Shown here one piece after another: positions 1-7,855 of a stretch of 54,902 bases of DNA. The position numbers were made by a program, and so were the translations under genes. The notes beneath the pieces are model-generated. The model did no database searches and was not told where the DNA came from. It worked only from the letters and a program-made list of their open reading frames with translations. The stretch's first letter is position 1. Each line of letters starts with the position of its first letter. Origin of the DNA: Actinokineospora xionganensis (GTDB lineage Bacteria; Actinomycetota; Actinomycetes; Mycobacteriales; Pseudonocardiaceae); contig NZ_JABVED010000027.1 in NCBI RefSeq assembly GCF_014323725.1, positions 1 to 54,902 on the forward strand, written 5' to 3'.

Positions 1-83
1 CTACGAGACCACCGCAGGATGAAAAGGGCTCAGTGACCGCTGGCCGGACGCTGAAACCTACTAACCGAACCGCCAGAAACACC

Positions 84-91
84 GATCACGG
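84..91. repeat. Left target-site duplication of ISL3 element
   Basis: The sequence gatcacgg directly precedes the left inverted repeat and recurs directly after the right one. The match is exact over 8 bp, as expected for ISL3 transposition. Confidence 0.9.
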
Positions 92-1723
92 GGCTCTGGC
101 GCACTTTCGGTGGTGGCGTTAGCCGAGGAGGATGCGGTGGCGTAGGAGCGCGAAGCCCGCGCGCCCGTACATTTGTCGTTTGAGCAGCTTGGTCTTGGTG
201 TTGACGCCCTCGGTGCGTCCGTTGTGGTGGGGCAGGGTGATCGCGGCGGTGACGGCGTCGATGTCCAGTTCGATGCCTCGGGCGAAGGAGTGCACTTGAG
301 GTAGATCCGCCTCACGCGCGGCGGTGGCCCAAGCCGCCAACCGGGCCGGGTTGTCCTTGTCGGGGGTGAGCGCGGCGGCGAAGGACCGCACGAGGTCAGC
401 CAGTGCGGTCATTTCGGGGCAGGCGGCGGTCAGCGCTGCGAGTCGTTGGTGTTGTTGGTTGTTGAGGTTCTCTGGTCGGGTCAGGATCAGGCGCGCGGCC
501 CGCCGTGTGGACAGGTGCTGATGTTCGTCGAGATGGCGGCCCTGGTTCAGGTAGCGCACGAGGAGGTTGTGGCTGCCGGTGTAGCCCAGGGCGCGGATTT
601 CGCCGAGCAGCGCGGTGGCCCCGACGGCGGGTTGTTGTTCGCGGCGGGCGCGGAGGTGGTCGCGGTATGGGTCGATCATGCTGGCCCGGTATTTGGGGAC
701 GCGTTGGATGCGTTGCGGTGTGGCCGCGCGGGCGTATCGCTTGACGGTGTTCATGGCCAGGCCGAGGCGGCGTGAGCAGTCCAGCAATCCGACTCCGGCA
801 TCGAGCAGGGCATGGATCTGTTGCCAGCGCTGAAGAGTGGTGTCCGCGAGCTTGCCCTCGCGCAGTCCGGTGGCGGAGGCCCAGCACGCGCTGTGGGCGG
901 CGACCTCCCTGCCCGCGGCGTCGCACAGGCCGTGCCACAGGTGCCATCGGTCGGCCACCTGGATCGCGTGCGGTAGCGCGTCACGCACGGCTTGGGCGTA
1001 GGCCGTCGAACCGTCCCGGCACACGATCTCGACCCCTGGGTGCGCCCGCAGCCAGCCGGCCACCACCTGCGCGCCGCGTCCCGGCAGGACGTCGACGCGG
1101 GTGCCGGTGTCGGCGTCGATCACCACGGTGGCGTAGTCGTGACCGCGGCGCAGGGCGAAATCATCGATCCCCAGCACCCGCGGCACCCCGCGATCCGGCA
1201 ACGGGATGCCCAGCAACACCCGCACCGCGGTGTCCCGCCCCACCGAGATCCCGATCGCAGGCAACAGCCGAGCGGAGGCCCTGCCAGCCAGCTCACGCAC
1301 GACCCACGGGACCTGCTCACCCAATCGCACGGTCCGGCGCTGGTAGCGCTCGACCAGGCCAGGCACCTGCTCCCGGAAAGTCTGGCGCGGGCACTCGGCG
1401 ACAGGGCACCGCATCCGGCGGACCCGCAGCCTCACCAGCACCCGGCGGCCATCGACCGGTACATCCGCCGGGATCCGTTCATGGACGGCGAGAACACGGC
1501 CAGTCAGCGTCCCGCAGGAAGGACATGCCACCGCATCGTCCCTGGTCGATGCCCGCACCACGATCATGTCGCCTGCGTCATTGACGCCCTCGATCGATAG
1601 CGCGGACAGACCCGAGAAAACCACATCGACCAGCTTCGTCACCTCAGCCACAAACGATCATGGCAAGATCAGCATCCGCCCAAGCTCGCGGGTCCGCGCC
1701 ACCACCGAAAGTGCGCCAGAGCC
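92..1723 (-). mobile_element. Complete ISL3-family insertion sequence
   Basis: A 1632-bp element bounded by perfect 27-bp inverted repeats at 92-118 and 1697-1723, starting ggctctggcgcactttcgg. An identical 8-bp sequence, gatcacgg, flanks both ends at 84-91 and 1724-1731. Eight-base target duplications are typical of ISL3. The single transposase fills the element and its stop codon abuts the left repeat. Intact ends, an exact duplication and an open transposase frame suggest a recent and possibly still active insertion. Confidence 0.95.
119..1651 (-). CDS. ISL3-family transposase
   Basis: This 510-residue transposase should cut and paste the surrounding element. The N-terminus has a zinc-ribbon-like cysteine set (ACPSCGT near residue 43, then RRMRCPVAECPRQTF near 80), typical of ISL3 proteins. 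The DDE core shows GIDDFALRRGHDYATVV, then VCRDGSTAYAQAV and VADRWHLWHGL. The C-terminus carries the family block HNGRTEGVNTKTKLLKRQMYG. Its length fits the longer ISL3 class. The GTG start at 1651 lies just inside the right inverted repeat, and the stop touches the left one. No frameshift was seen. Confidence 0.95.
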   Translation of the reverse strand: MAEVTKLVDVVFSGLSALSIEGVNDAGDMIVVRASTRDDAVACPSCGTLTGRVLAVHERIPADVPVDGRRVLVRLRVRRMRCPVAECPRQTFREQVPGLVERYQRRTVRLGEQVPWVVRELAGRASARLLPAIGISVGRDTAVRVLLGIPLPDRGVPRVLGIDDFALRRGHDYATVVIDADTGTRVDVLPGRGAQVVAGWLRAHPGVEIVCRDGSTAYAQAVRDALPHAIQVADRWHLWHGLCDAAGREVAAHSACWASATGLREGKLADTTLQRWQQIHALLDAGVGLLDCSRRLGLAMNTVKRYARAATPQRIQRVPKYRASMIDPYRDHLRARREQQPAVGATALLGEIRALGYTGSHNLLVRYLNQGRHLDEHQHLSTRRAARLILTRPENLNNQQHQRLAALTAACPEMTALADLVRSFAAALTPDKDNPARLAAWATAAREADLPQVHSFARGIELDIDAVTAAITLPHHNGRTEGVNTKTKLLKRQMYGRAGFALLRHRILLG

Positions 1724-1731
1724 GATCACGG
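1724..1731. repeat. Right target-site duplication of ISL3 element
   Basis: The sequence gatcacgg directly follows the right inverted repeat and is identical to the copy at 84-91. Confidence 0.9.
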
Positions 1732-1883
1732 GATAGACCCGTGCCGCTCGTCTTACAGTCCCGGGATCGTTGGTGGTGAGCTCGGCGGTGATACGAAAGC
1801 GGTTGGCGGTTGCGGTCGCAGCGAACACCGCACATGCGCGCTCGTCCGGCGTACCTCGGCCCGAGTGAGTCCGGCCACCGACT
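1732..1883. other. Short gap between ISL3 element and integrase
   Basis: No gene is assigned. If the ISL3 element and one duplication are removed, a minus-strand frame runs across the junction (ARVYPVI joined to GVSGGSVSR) and stops near position 32. The element may therefore have interrupted a small open frame. That frame resembles no family I recognise, so it may not be a gene. No tRNA-like attachment site was found next to the integrase. Confidence 0.35.
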
Positions 1884-3362
1884 TCATTCAGGGTTCTGCG
1901 CGACGATTGATGCGGGCGCGGTGGCCTGGGGTGACGGTGATGAGGTTTTGGTTGGCGAGCATGGTGATGGCGCGGTGGGCGGTGCTGGGCGCAACTTGGT
2001 AGGTGGTGGCCAGTTCGGTTGTGGTGGGCAGTGGTGCGTCGTCGCGGAGGCTGCCGTTTCGGATGGACTTGCGTAGGTCGTCGGCGATGAGCTGGTAGGC
2101 GGGTTGTGGCCGTTGCGTTGCATGGTCCGGGATTTCGAGTGGGAGGTTGCTGGGGAGTGGGAGGGGGCGAGGGCGGTGCTTGCCCGTTGTTCGGCTTCGC
2201 GGATCCAGGCGGTGTAGTACTTGAGGGTGGTGCCGCCCTCGGCGTGGTCGAGTCGTCCGGCGACGGTGCGCAGGTCCACGCCTGTGGTGATGAGGGTGGT
2301 GGCGCTGTAGTGGCGCAGTTTGTGCCAGGTGGTGGTGATGCCCAGTTTGCGGGTGAGGCGCCGGTACCAGGCGGTGACTGAGGCGGGTGGTCGGCAGAGG
2401 TGGCCGTCGGCGGCCGGGGAGAACATGAAGGCGTCGGCCGACAGCGCATTCTGGCCCGCGCGGCGGCGGTGGTAGGCGATGAGCATCGCGACTGTGTGAG
2501 CGTCGAGGACGATGTGGCGGCGGGCGTGGAGTTTGGTGTCCTTCTCCCAGGTGCGGGAGCCGAGTTGGGCGATGCTGTGTTCGATCACCAGCACCCTGGT
2601 GGCGGGGTCGAAGTCTCGCCACCGCAGGGCGCACAGTTCGCCGCGGCGGGCGCCGCTGACCATGGCCAGCCACACCATCGGACCCCATTGGGGGTCGGCC
2701 CAGGCGGCGGCCAGGATTCGTGCGGCCTGCTCTGGTGTGGGTGGGCACGGGTTCGGTTGCCTCGCGGCTGGTGGTCGGGCGTCGGTGCAGGGGTTGCGGG
2801 TCAGCCAGCCCCAGCGGACGGCGCGGCGACACGCCGCGCCGATCAAGAAATGGATCTTGCGGACGGTCGATGGGTGCAGCGGTCGACACGCGTGCCCTGG
2901 TTCGGCCGGGGCGCTTGGGTCGCAGTGTTCCCGGCAGTGAAGCAGGCGCGCGTAGCTGTCTTCGAGTATGTCCGGGCCCAGGGCACGGATCGGGATGTGG
3001 CCGAGCAGCGGCAGAATGTGGGTTCTGGCCAGGCTGGTGTAGCGCTGCCGAGTGGTGTCGGTCACCGCCAGCAGCGCCACGTGCCGTAGCACCAGTTCGC
3101 CGATGGTTCCGGCGGTGCGGGCCTGCCCGCCGCGGCCGGCGTCGAGCAGGCGTTGCCGGGCTTCCTCGATCTCGAGGAACGCGGTCGGGCCATCCGGGAC
3201 GGTCTCGTTGGTATAGCGCTGTCGGTGGGTGAGCGGGTCGATTCCGGCGTAGACCCGGACCCGCCACGATCCGCTCGGCAACCGCTCCACACAGCCGCGC
3301 GGCCCGTCCTGCCGCGAGAGGCCCAGCGTCATCGGGCTCAAGACGGTCATGTCACGACTCAT
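1884..3362 (-). CDS. int: Tyrosine site-specific integrase, C-terminus frameshifted
   Basis: A phage/ICE-type tyrosine recombinase of 492 residues as read. Catalytic residues are visible: Arg in VSGARRGELCALRW, HKLRH (His-x-x-Arg), the LDHAEGG box and the nucleophile region LKYYTAW. The N-terminal SAM-like DNA-binding part precedes them. The ATG at 3362 follows an AGAGGAG ribosome site, whereas the longer frame has none. After about residue 400 the protein becomes low-complexity Pro/Ser/Thr, while another frame encodes a GntR-like helix-turn-helix ending at 1888. Related actinobacterial integrases carry that domain as an in-frame fusion. One base missing from the G run at 2163-2167 would explain the split. 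The recombinase core is intact, so some activity may remain. Confidence 0.88.
   Translation of the reverse strand: MSRDMTVLSPMTLGLSRQDGPRGCVERLPSGSWRVRVYAGIDPLTHRQRYTNETVPDGPTAFLEIEEARQRLLDAGRGGQARTAGTIGELVLRHVALLAVTDTTRQRYTSLARTHILPLLGHIPIRALGPDILEDSYARLLHCREHCDPSAPAEPGHACRPLHPSTVRKIHFLIGAACRRAVRWGWLTRNPCTDARPPAARQPNPCPPTPEQAARILAAAWADPQWGPMVWLAMVSGARRGELCALRWRDFDPATRVLVIEHSIAQLGSRTWEKDTKLHARRHIVLDAHTVAMLIAYHRRRAGQNALSADAFMFSPAADGHLCRPPASVTAWYRRLTRKLGITTTWHKLRHYSATTLITTGVDLRTVAGRLDHAEGGTTLKYYTAWIREAEQRASTALAPSHSPATSHSKSRTMQRNGHNPPTSSSPTTYASPSETAASATTHHCPPQPNWPPPTKLRPAPPTAPSPCSPTKTSSPSPQATAPASIVAQNPE
1888..2160 (-). pseudogene. Out-of-frame GntR-like tail of the integrase
   Basis: In a frame one base off the integrase, the minus strand reads AYQLIADDLRKSIRNGSLR, then LPTTTELATTYQVAPSTAHR and a short wing, and stops at 1888. 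This is a GntR-type winged helix of about 70 residues with no start or ribosome site of its own. It follows the catalytic domain, as in integrase-GntR fusions. It is most likely the displaced C-terminus of int. Ribosomal slippage at the C-rich run (minus strand) is possible but unproven. Confidence 0.65.
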
Positions 3363-3412
3363 TCCACGGACTCCTCTCATCAGAGGCCGTAGGACACAAC
3401 GCCCGCGCAACG

Positions 3413-3459
3413 AAAAATGACGGTCCACCAGCGGATTCTCACCGCAAGTGGACCGTCAT
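3413..3459 (-). terminator. Strong stem-loop with U tract, minus strand
   Basis: Twelve-base perfect arms (atgacggtccac at 3417-3428 and its complement at 3448-3459) enclose a second 4-bp stem. On the minus strand the hairpin is followed by five T residues (3413-3417). This is the form of an intrinsic terminator and would insulate the integrase from upstream minus-strand reading. It could also be a mobile-element end. Confidence 0.55.
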
Positions 3460-3495
3460 GTCGCTGTGCCCCCGGCAGGGCACACAACAGATGGG

Positions 3496-3545
3496 AACAG
3501 TTCCGACCAGCGGTTTCTTGCGGGGCAGATTGGTCGTTGAGCACC
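3496..3545. repeat. Copy A of a 50-bp near-identical block
   Basis: The block beginning aacagttccgaccagcgg recurs at 7471-7521 with one substitution and one inserted G. Beyond it, on the side running to about 3590, similarity continues at a lower level. There the minus strand of both copies can be read as LPxEWxxVLNDQSA. The second copy lies just upstream of an IS1380 remnant, so this may be a stranded piece of the same element. No function is assigned. The rest of 3363-3819 holds only the stem-loop and no supportable gene. Confidence 0.6.
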
Positions 3546-3819
3546 GCGCGCCACTCGGCGGGAAGGGCGCCGTGGTCCAAGGCTGATGCCGTGGTCGACA
3601 TCCTCGCGCGGTCGTTCGCCATGCACTCCGCGTCCCGCGACGGAGGCACACCTTGGACTGCGTCAAGACCGGCGATCCGCGTCAATGTCTATTTGTTCGC
3701 CATTCGTCGCCAGCTACGTGGCCGTGGCATCGCCTTTGATCACGTATGAGAACTGGCCGGAGGGATGGTGCCGGTCTGAGGTTCGAATCGTGTTGAATGG
3801 GCGCATTCTGCGCGGGCGA

Positions 3820-4027
3820 TCAGCGGCTGCCGAACTTTCGTTTGAGGCTCCACCGCCGGGCCTCATGTACGCCGCGCCTTTCGGACCACAGCACGTGATT
3901 GCCCTGGCCGAGCAGCGCCCAGCCTTCGCCTTCAAGGTTCGCCAGTTCTCCGATGCCGAGCCGCCACAGCAGTCGTGACATCACGAACGCAGCATCAATG
4001 CCCGTGGCGCCAGCAGTCTGGAAGTAC
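3820..4027 (-). pseudogene. C-terminal part of PD-(D/E)XK-like gene split by IS30
   Basis: An open minus-strand frame reads YFQTAGATGIDAAFVM and continues to KRKFGSR with a stop at 3820, but has no start of its own. It is the downstream portion of the gene that begins at 5425. Joining the two pieces across the insertion at a shared 3-bp tac keeps the frame and gives a protein of about 191 residues. The alternative is that this is an unrelated fragment. Confidence 0.65.
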
Positions 4028-5054
4028 TTGGCGAGTTCAGACGGTGGAAGCATCTGATTCGAGGAGTTCGGTGAATACCTCGCTGGGTTTCTTCCAGTCG
4101 TGGATCTTACGGGGTCGGTCGTTGATCTCGGCGGCGATCGCGGCAAGGTAGTGCGGGTCGCTGGTGATCTCGACGCCCTTGGGCAGGTACTCGCGCACGA
4201 TCCGGTTGAGGTTCTCGTTGCTGCCGCGTTCCCACGGGGAGTGCGGGTGGGCGAAGAACACTGGCAGCCCGGTGGCGGTGATGTCCTTGTGCAGCGCCAT
4301 TTCCGCGCCGCAGTCCCACGTCAACGACCGCTTGATCGACGCGGGCAACGGGCCGACCGCGGAGATGATCGCCTCGCTCACGGTCAGCGAGTCCCGCCCG
4401 GTCAACGGCACCAGGACCAGGAACCGACTGGTGCGCTCCACCAACGTCGCCACGGCGGTCTTACCCGCCTTGCCGACGACGATGTCCCCTTCCCAGTGCC
4501 CAGGCACCGCCCGGCCTTCGACCTCTGCGGGACGCTCGTCGATATAGCGGGGCTCACGGATCCGCGGCGCCGGGGCCGGACGCGGCCCGCTGCGCCGGGT
4601 GCGGCCGGTGCGCAGCGCGACAAGTTCACGCCGCAGCGTCGCGACCGGCTGGGCATATACCCACTGGTAGATGGCCTCGTGACTCACCCGACCAGGTTCC
4701 TCGCCATCATGATCGCGTGCCAACCGACCCGCGATCGACCCCGGTGACCAGCCCAAACGTAACAACCCCAGCACCAGCGATCGCAGAGCAGGCGACCGGT
4801 CCACCGCCATCGCCTTCGGCCGCGCCCGTGCCGCCACCGCGACCCGCTCGGCAACCACCGCCCGATACCGCTGCCGCCCGCCATGACGAGCAACCTCGCG
4901 CGAGACGATCGAGGAATCACGCCCAATCAGGGCAGCGATCTCCTTGTACTCCAACGATTCCGCCAGACCACGAGAGATCTCCTCCCGATCAGCCAACGTC
5001 AACATCCTGCGCACGACAGGGAATCCTTCCCCACCGAACACCAAGATCACATGC
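4028..5054 (-). mobile_element. IS30-family insertion sequence, ends approximate
   Basis: About 1.03 kb, filled by an IS30 transposase. The outer limits are placed by a 3-bp direct repeat tac at 4025-4027 and 5055-5057, whose removal rejoins the flanking gene in frame. Inverted similarity is imperfect: the right end reads gcatgtgatcttgg inward, and a gcatctgat-ttcggtg series lies slightly inside the left end from 4050. The left boundary could therefore be up to 22 bp further in. Confidence 0.75.
4037..5014 (-). CDS. IS30-family transposase
   Basis: A DDE transposase of about 325 residues, near the usual IS30 size. The N-terminus has the helix-turn-helix pair LADREEISRGLAESLEYKEI followed by IGRDSSIVSREVARHGG. 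The catalytic core shows GHWEGDIVVG (first Asp), then LTWDCGAEMALH (second Asp) and PWERGSNENLNRIVREYLPKG (Glu region). The expected LTxDxGxE motif has Cys-Gly after the Asp and still matches the family. Starts considered were GTG 5014 (GGAAGG nine bases upstream), ATG 5005 and GTG 5050. The reading frame is intact. Confidence 0.92.
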   Translation of the reverse strand: MRRMLTLADREEISRGLAESLEYKEIAALIGRDSSIVSREVARHGGRQRYRAVVAERVAVAARARPKAMAVDRSPALRSLVLGLLRLGWSPGSIAGRLARDHDGEEPGRVSHEAIYQWVYAQPVATLRRELVALRTGRTRRSGPRPAPAPRIREPRYIDERPAEVEGRAVPGHWEGDIVVGKAGKTAVATLVERTSRFLVLVPLTGRDSLTVSEAIISAVGPLPASIKRSLTWDCGAEMALHKDITATGLPVFFAHPHSPWERGSNENLNRIVREYLPKGVEITSDPHYLAAIAAEINDRPRKIHDWKKPSEVFTELLESDASTV

Positions 5055-5425
5055 TACGACCGCCTGAGGCTGCCCTTCGCTGGCGGTGGGCAGGTGAAGA
5101 CGATGAGATGGCCGTAGTCGTCCCAGTCGACGTGGGTGTAGTCCACCGCCTGGGCAGCATGGGCGGTGTAGTTCTTGGTGTCGAACGGCACCAGCTCAAG
5201 GGCCTTGAACTCGATGCCGAAAACGGGCTGATCGTCCTTCCAGGCGCTCGGGTCGCGCGGCCACACGACGGCGTCGACCCGCATCCGACGTCCGCTGCAG
5301 TGCGTGCCCCAGACCTGCCACTGGTGCTCGAACGTGGAATCAAGCTCGGCGAGCACCGCTTCCGCGAGTTCGTCCTCGTTCGTGTGCGGTGGCAACGGGG
5401 CGTAGGTCTTCCGAATCAAGCTCAC
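5055..5425 (-). pseudogene. N-terminal part of PD-(D/E)XK-like gene split by IS30
   Basis: The frame starts at 5425 (MSLIRKTYAPLPPHTNEDEL) and stops artificially at the IS30 edge. It contains MRVDAVVWP followed by GIEFKALELVPFD, an Asp then Glu-x-Lys arrangement consistent with the PD-(D/E)XK nuclease fold. The remainder lies at 3820-4027. The intact ancestor of about 190 residues would be a small nuclease-like hypothetical protein. Fold membership rests on the motif only. Confidence 0.65.
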
Positions 5426-5551
5426 GAGATCAAGTTAGCCGTAGATCGTCGTACAAGATCGGTCGCGTCCATCTGCGTCCACTCGATGTCAGCGCAGTTG
5501 CTGGCCCGCTTATGTAGGTACAAAGAGCGTGCACAGTCGTGTACGAAACAG

Positions 5552-6049
5552 TCAGGGCGCAATCTCGCGCAAAGTGGCGGCCAACTCACGGTTGGGGCTG
5601 ATGTTTCTGCTGTACAGCGGTCCGCAGGGTGTCACCGCCAACCGGAGCGATAGCTCGACCAGCTTCATGGCGGGATCGGCGTCGTGATGGATTTCGGCGA
5701 GGCGGGCGAACTCGGTCATGACGCCGACCACACTGCGGTTGGTGGTCGTGCCCAGCTGGCAGGCCTGCATGTGCCGCAGTTCCTGGTCGAGTATCGCCGT
5801 GGGTGTGTCGTGGGCGGTCAGGACTGTGGTGACCTGCTCGGCGATCCTGGCGGTCAGTGTGGCGGCGGGTGCCAACGGCATCAGCACCGGCAGCAGGGTC
5901 GTCTCATTGACCAGCAGCACGACCCGCGGTCTCCAGAACAGGGCCGTGGCGTACCAGGGACCCAGCAGCGTGGTGCCACGCTCGTGGTCAGGCGCGGTCG
6001 GTGGGCCCGCCAGGCGCAGCAACTTCTTGGTGGCACGCACAATAAGCAC
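5552..6049 (-). CDS. DUF6933-family protein
   Basis: A 165-residue protein starting MLIVRATKKLL, with TLLGPWYATALFWRPRVVLLV and later NRSVVGVMTEFARLA. These are hallmarks I associate with the actinobacterial DUF6933 family, sometimes labelled plasmid-related. The biochemical role is unknown. The GTG at 6049 has only a weak purine-rich site upstream. It sits alone between the IS30-split gene and a hypothetical gene. The 126 bases downstream (5426-5551) and 181 upstream (6050-6230) show nothing clear. Confidence 0.8.
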   Translation of the reverse strand: MLIVRATKKLLRLAGPPTAPDHERGTTLLGPWYATALFWRPRVVLLVNETTLLPVLMPLAPAATLTARIAEQVTTVLTAHDTPTAILDQELRHMQACQLGTTTNRSVVGVMTEFARLAEIHHDADPAMKLVELSLRLAVTPCGPLYSRNISPNRELAATLREIAP

Positions 6050-6230
6050 CCGGCCATCCTGCCTCCTGCGCCCAGACAGCCTGGTGGAAGCTCGACATCT
6101 GCGCGTGACCTCTGACGCGCGATGAGCCCAGGCGATGTTGATCCCATGACGCCCGACTTGGCCAGTTCAGTGGGGCAGGTCAGTAATGTCCGTGTGCGCG
6201 ACGCTGGATGCAGCTCAAGGTGGTTGAGAC

Positions 6231-6977
6231 TCAACGTCCGTTTCCTTCAGCGGGCCCAGTCGGGTTTGTGAGCTGGCTTTCCAGCTTGTTAATGCGCCTA
6301 CGAGCGGAGTCGGCACGCTTTTGCAATCGTTCGTGCTCAGCGCGGGCTTTGACGAGCTCGTCGGCCACTCGGCGCTCTTCTGCATCACGACGGGCAGATC
6401 CCGACGGGAGCTTTTCTGTCGAAACAATACCCCGTTTCTGCTGACAGTCGGGGCAGTCGGCCACGGTACTTGACCAATACGTGTTCGAGCAGTGCTGAAC
6501 CTTTTCGATGACGTGATCGCATGTCAGTGTCAACTGCCAGGTGTCCAGCTCCGCAGGATCCGGTCTATTTCGAGCGAAGATGTCGCGAATCGCTGAAATC
6601 TGCTCCTCGCTCAACGGCGGCGGTGGGCAACAGAAACCGCAGTGTGTTGTCCTGGATCCGTCAATACTCCAACGGTGGCTACGGCAGTCTGAGTGGCGTT
6701 CCCTGAAATCCGCCTCCGCAATTTCGTACTCCTCACGCTGCTGGCTATCCATCTTGAGTAGAACTGGCAGCCTCCCACGTCCATCGAACACCGGCAGTCC
6801 ACATCCGCGGCAAGGCTCGCCAGCGTTGATCTCAGCCCGGGTGAGATATGTGCCATTCGCCTGCCATTCGCGGCGCTTCTTCTCCTGCCGAATTGCGTCC
6901 TCTTCGGCTTCCAACGCAGCCTTGCGGCGCCGGTTCAGCGCACGACGCGCCTTCTCTTCCTCGGTCAGCTTCGCCAC
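6231..6977 (-). CDS. Coiled-coil protein with cysteine pairs, unknown function
   Basis: A 248-residue protein I do not recognise. The N-terminal 45 residues are highly charged (LTEEEKARRALNRRRKAAL) and likely helical. Three cysteine groups follow: CRGCGLP near residue 56, CGFCCPPPP near 114, and CDHVIEKVQHC with CPDCQQ near 155-178, consistent with zinc binding. The C-terminal 60 residues form a probable coiled coil (ADELVKARAEHERLQKRADS). The GTG start at 6977 has GAGGAGA upstream. A nucleic-acid-binding role is only a guess. Confidence 0.7.
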   Translation of the reverse strand: MAKLTEEEKARRALNRRRKAALEAEEDAIRQEKKRREWQANGTYLTRAEINAGEPCRGCGLPVFDGRGRLPVLLKMDSQQREEYEIAEADFRERHSDCRSHRWSIDGSRTTHCGFCCPPPPLSEEQISAIRDIFARNRPDPAELDTWQLTLTCDHVIEKVQHCSNTYWSSTVADCPDCQQKRGIVSTEKLPSGSARRDAEERRVADELVKARAEHERLQKRADSARRRINKLESQLTNPTGPAEGNGR

Positions 6978-7099
6978 AGTTCTCCTCGATCTTCACGGAC
7001 GGAGTGGGTTCAGAGTCGACCGGCAGCTCATGCGCCGTCGTTCCTCCGATATCGGCACGAGCCCCAATGAGCTGAACTCCCGGGTCGGGTCTGATCGAC

Positions 7100-7400
7100 C
7101 TCCGCGACCGGCGGGATGCCGTGGTCCGGGGCGTGCGCACCGGCCACCTTCCACGCCCTGGCTCGTGCTGCCGCTCGGGCAATGTTGATCGCTGCCAGCG
7201 CCTTGTCCGGGTCTTGGGCGAGCTTGTCGATCAGCCGTGACACCGCCGCCTGCGCCCGCACCGCCGCGATGTCGGCCAGGCAATCCCGCCCGGTGCCTCG
7301 GCGATCGCCAGATCAGCGACGATTTTCCCGGGTGGATCGCGGTAGACCGCCGCTACCGGCTGAGTCTGACACAACAGCGTGAACGAGAAGGCACAGGCTT
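7100..7400 (-). pseudogene. IS1380-family transposase remnant
   Basis: The minus strand reads VAAVYRDPPGKIVADLAIAE in one frame and LADIAAVRAQ, SRLIDKLAQDPDKALAAI and ARAWKVAGAHAPDHG in another. Together these match the N-terminal third of IS1380 transposases. A one-base shift near 7285 separates the frames. About ten family residues seem missing between AVRAQ and AVSRLI, and the catalytic remainder is absent. It is a dead fragment. The 123 bases between it and the gene ending upstream at 6977 hold nothing recognisable. Confidence 0.7.
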
Positions 7401-7470
7401 CAGTAGACCGCGGGCGCAACCGGCGTGCTGGTGGCCGTCGAGCGGCCGACCGCTGTCGAGAACACAACGA

Positions 7471-7521
7471 AACAGTTCCGACCAGCGGCTTCTTGCGGGG
7501 GCAGATTGGTCGTTGAGCACC
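7471..7521. repeat. Copy B of the 50-bp near-identical block
   Basis: Same block as 3496-3545 with one extra G and one C/T change. It lies about 70 bp upstream, on the minus strand, of the IS1380 remnant, so it may be that element's 5-prime region. The segment 7522-7855 contains no supportable gene, apart from the ribosome site AGGAGG at 7842-7847 serving the gene that follows. Confidence 0.6.
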
Positions 7522-7855
7522 TTCTGCCACTCCGTGGGTAGGACGCCGCAGTCCACGCCTGGTCCGTCGACCACCCACAATCAACTTCGCTGGTTGCGAG
7601 AGCGCAAGGCATGTCGCCAGGCGCCGTTCGGCGTGCTTGTAGATCTTGCTGCGCCGGAGTTGGGACGGTTGCACGCCCGGATCGAGGGTCGGCTCACGCC
7701 GACGGCGACACGGGTTAGAGCACGGGCACGGGGTTGAGCACGGGTGGGTGTCGGAGTTGACGGCGCGGCTGGAGCGCGACAACACCGGGATGACAGCGAG
7801 ACGGTTGAATGGGGTGCTCGCAGGGAGAGTTGCTCGTACTTAGGAGGCTGTGACG

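Noticed and set aside
3779..3790. A ggttcgaatc motif like a tRNA T-loop near the integrase
   Set aside because: The flanking bases do not pair into a T-stem and no D-arm, anticodon arm or CCA end is present.
4050..5054. Placing the IS30 left end at 4050 from the gcat inverted similarity
   Set aside because: It would leave the transposase stop outside the element and gives no matching target duplication, so 4028 was preferred, with stated uncertainty.
3496..7521. The two 50-bp blocks as attL/attR of an integrated element
   Set aside because: The integrase lies outside the pair and one copy is next to an IS1380 fragment, so an insertion-sequence relic is more likely.
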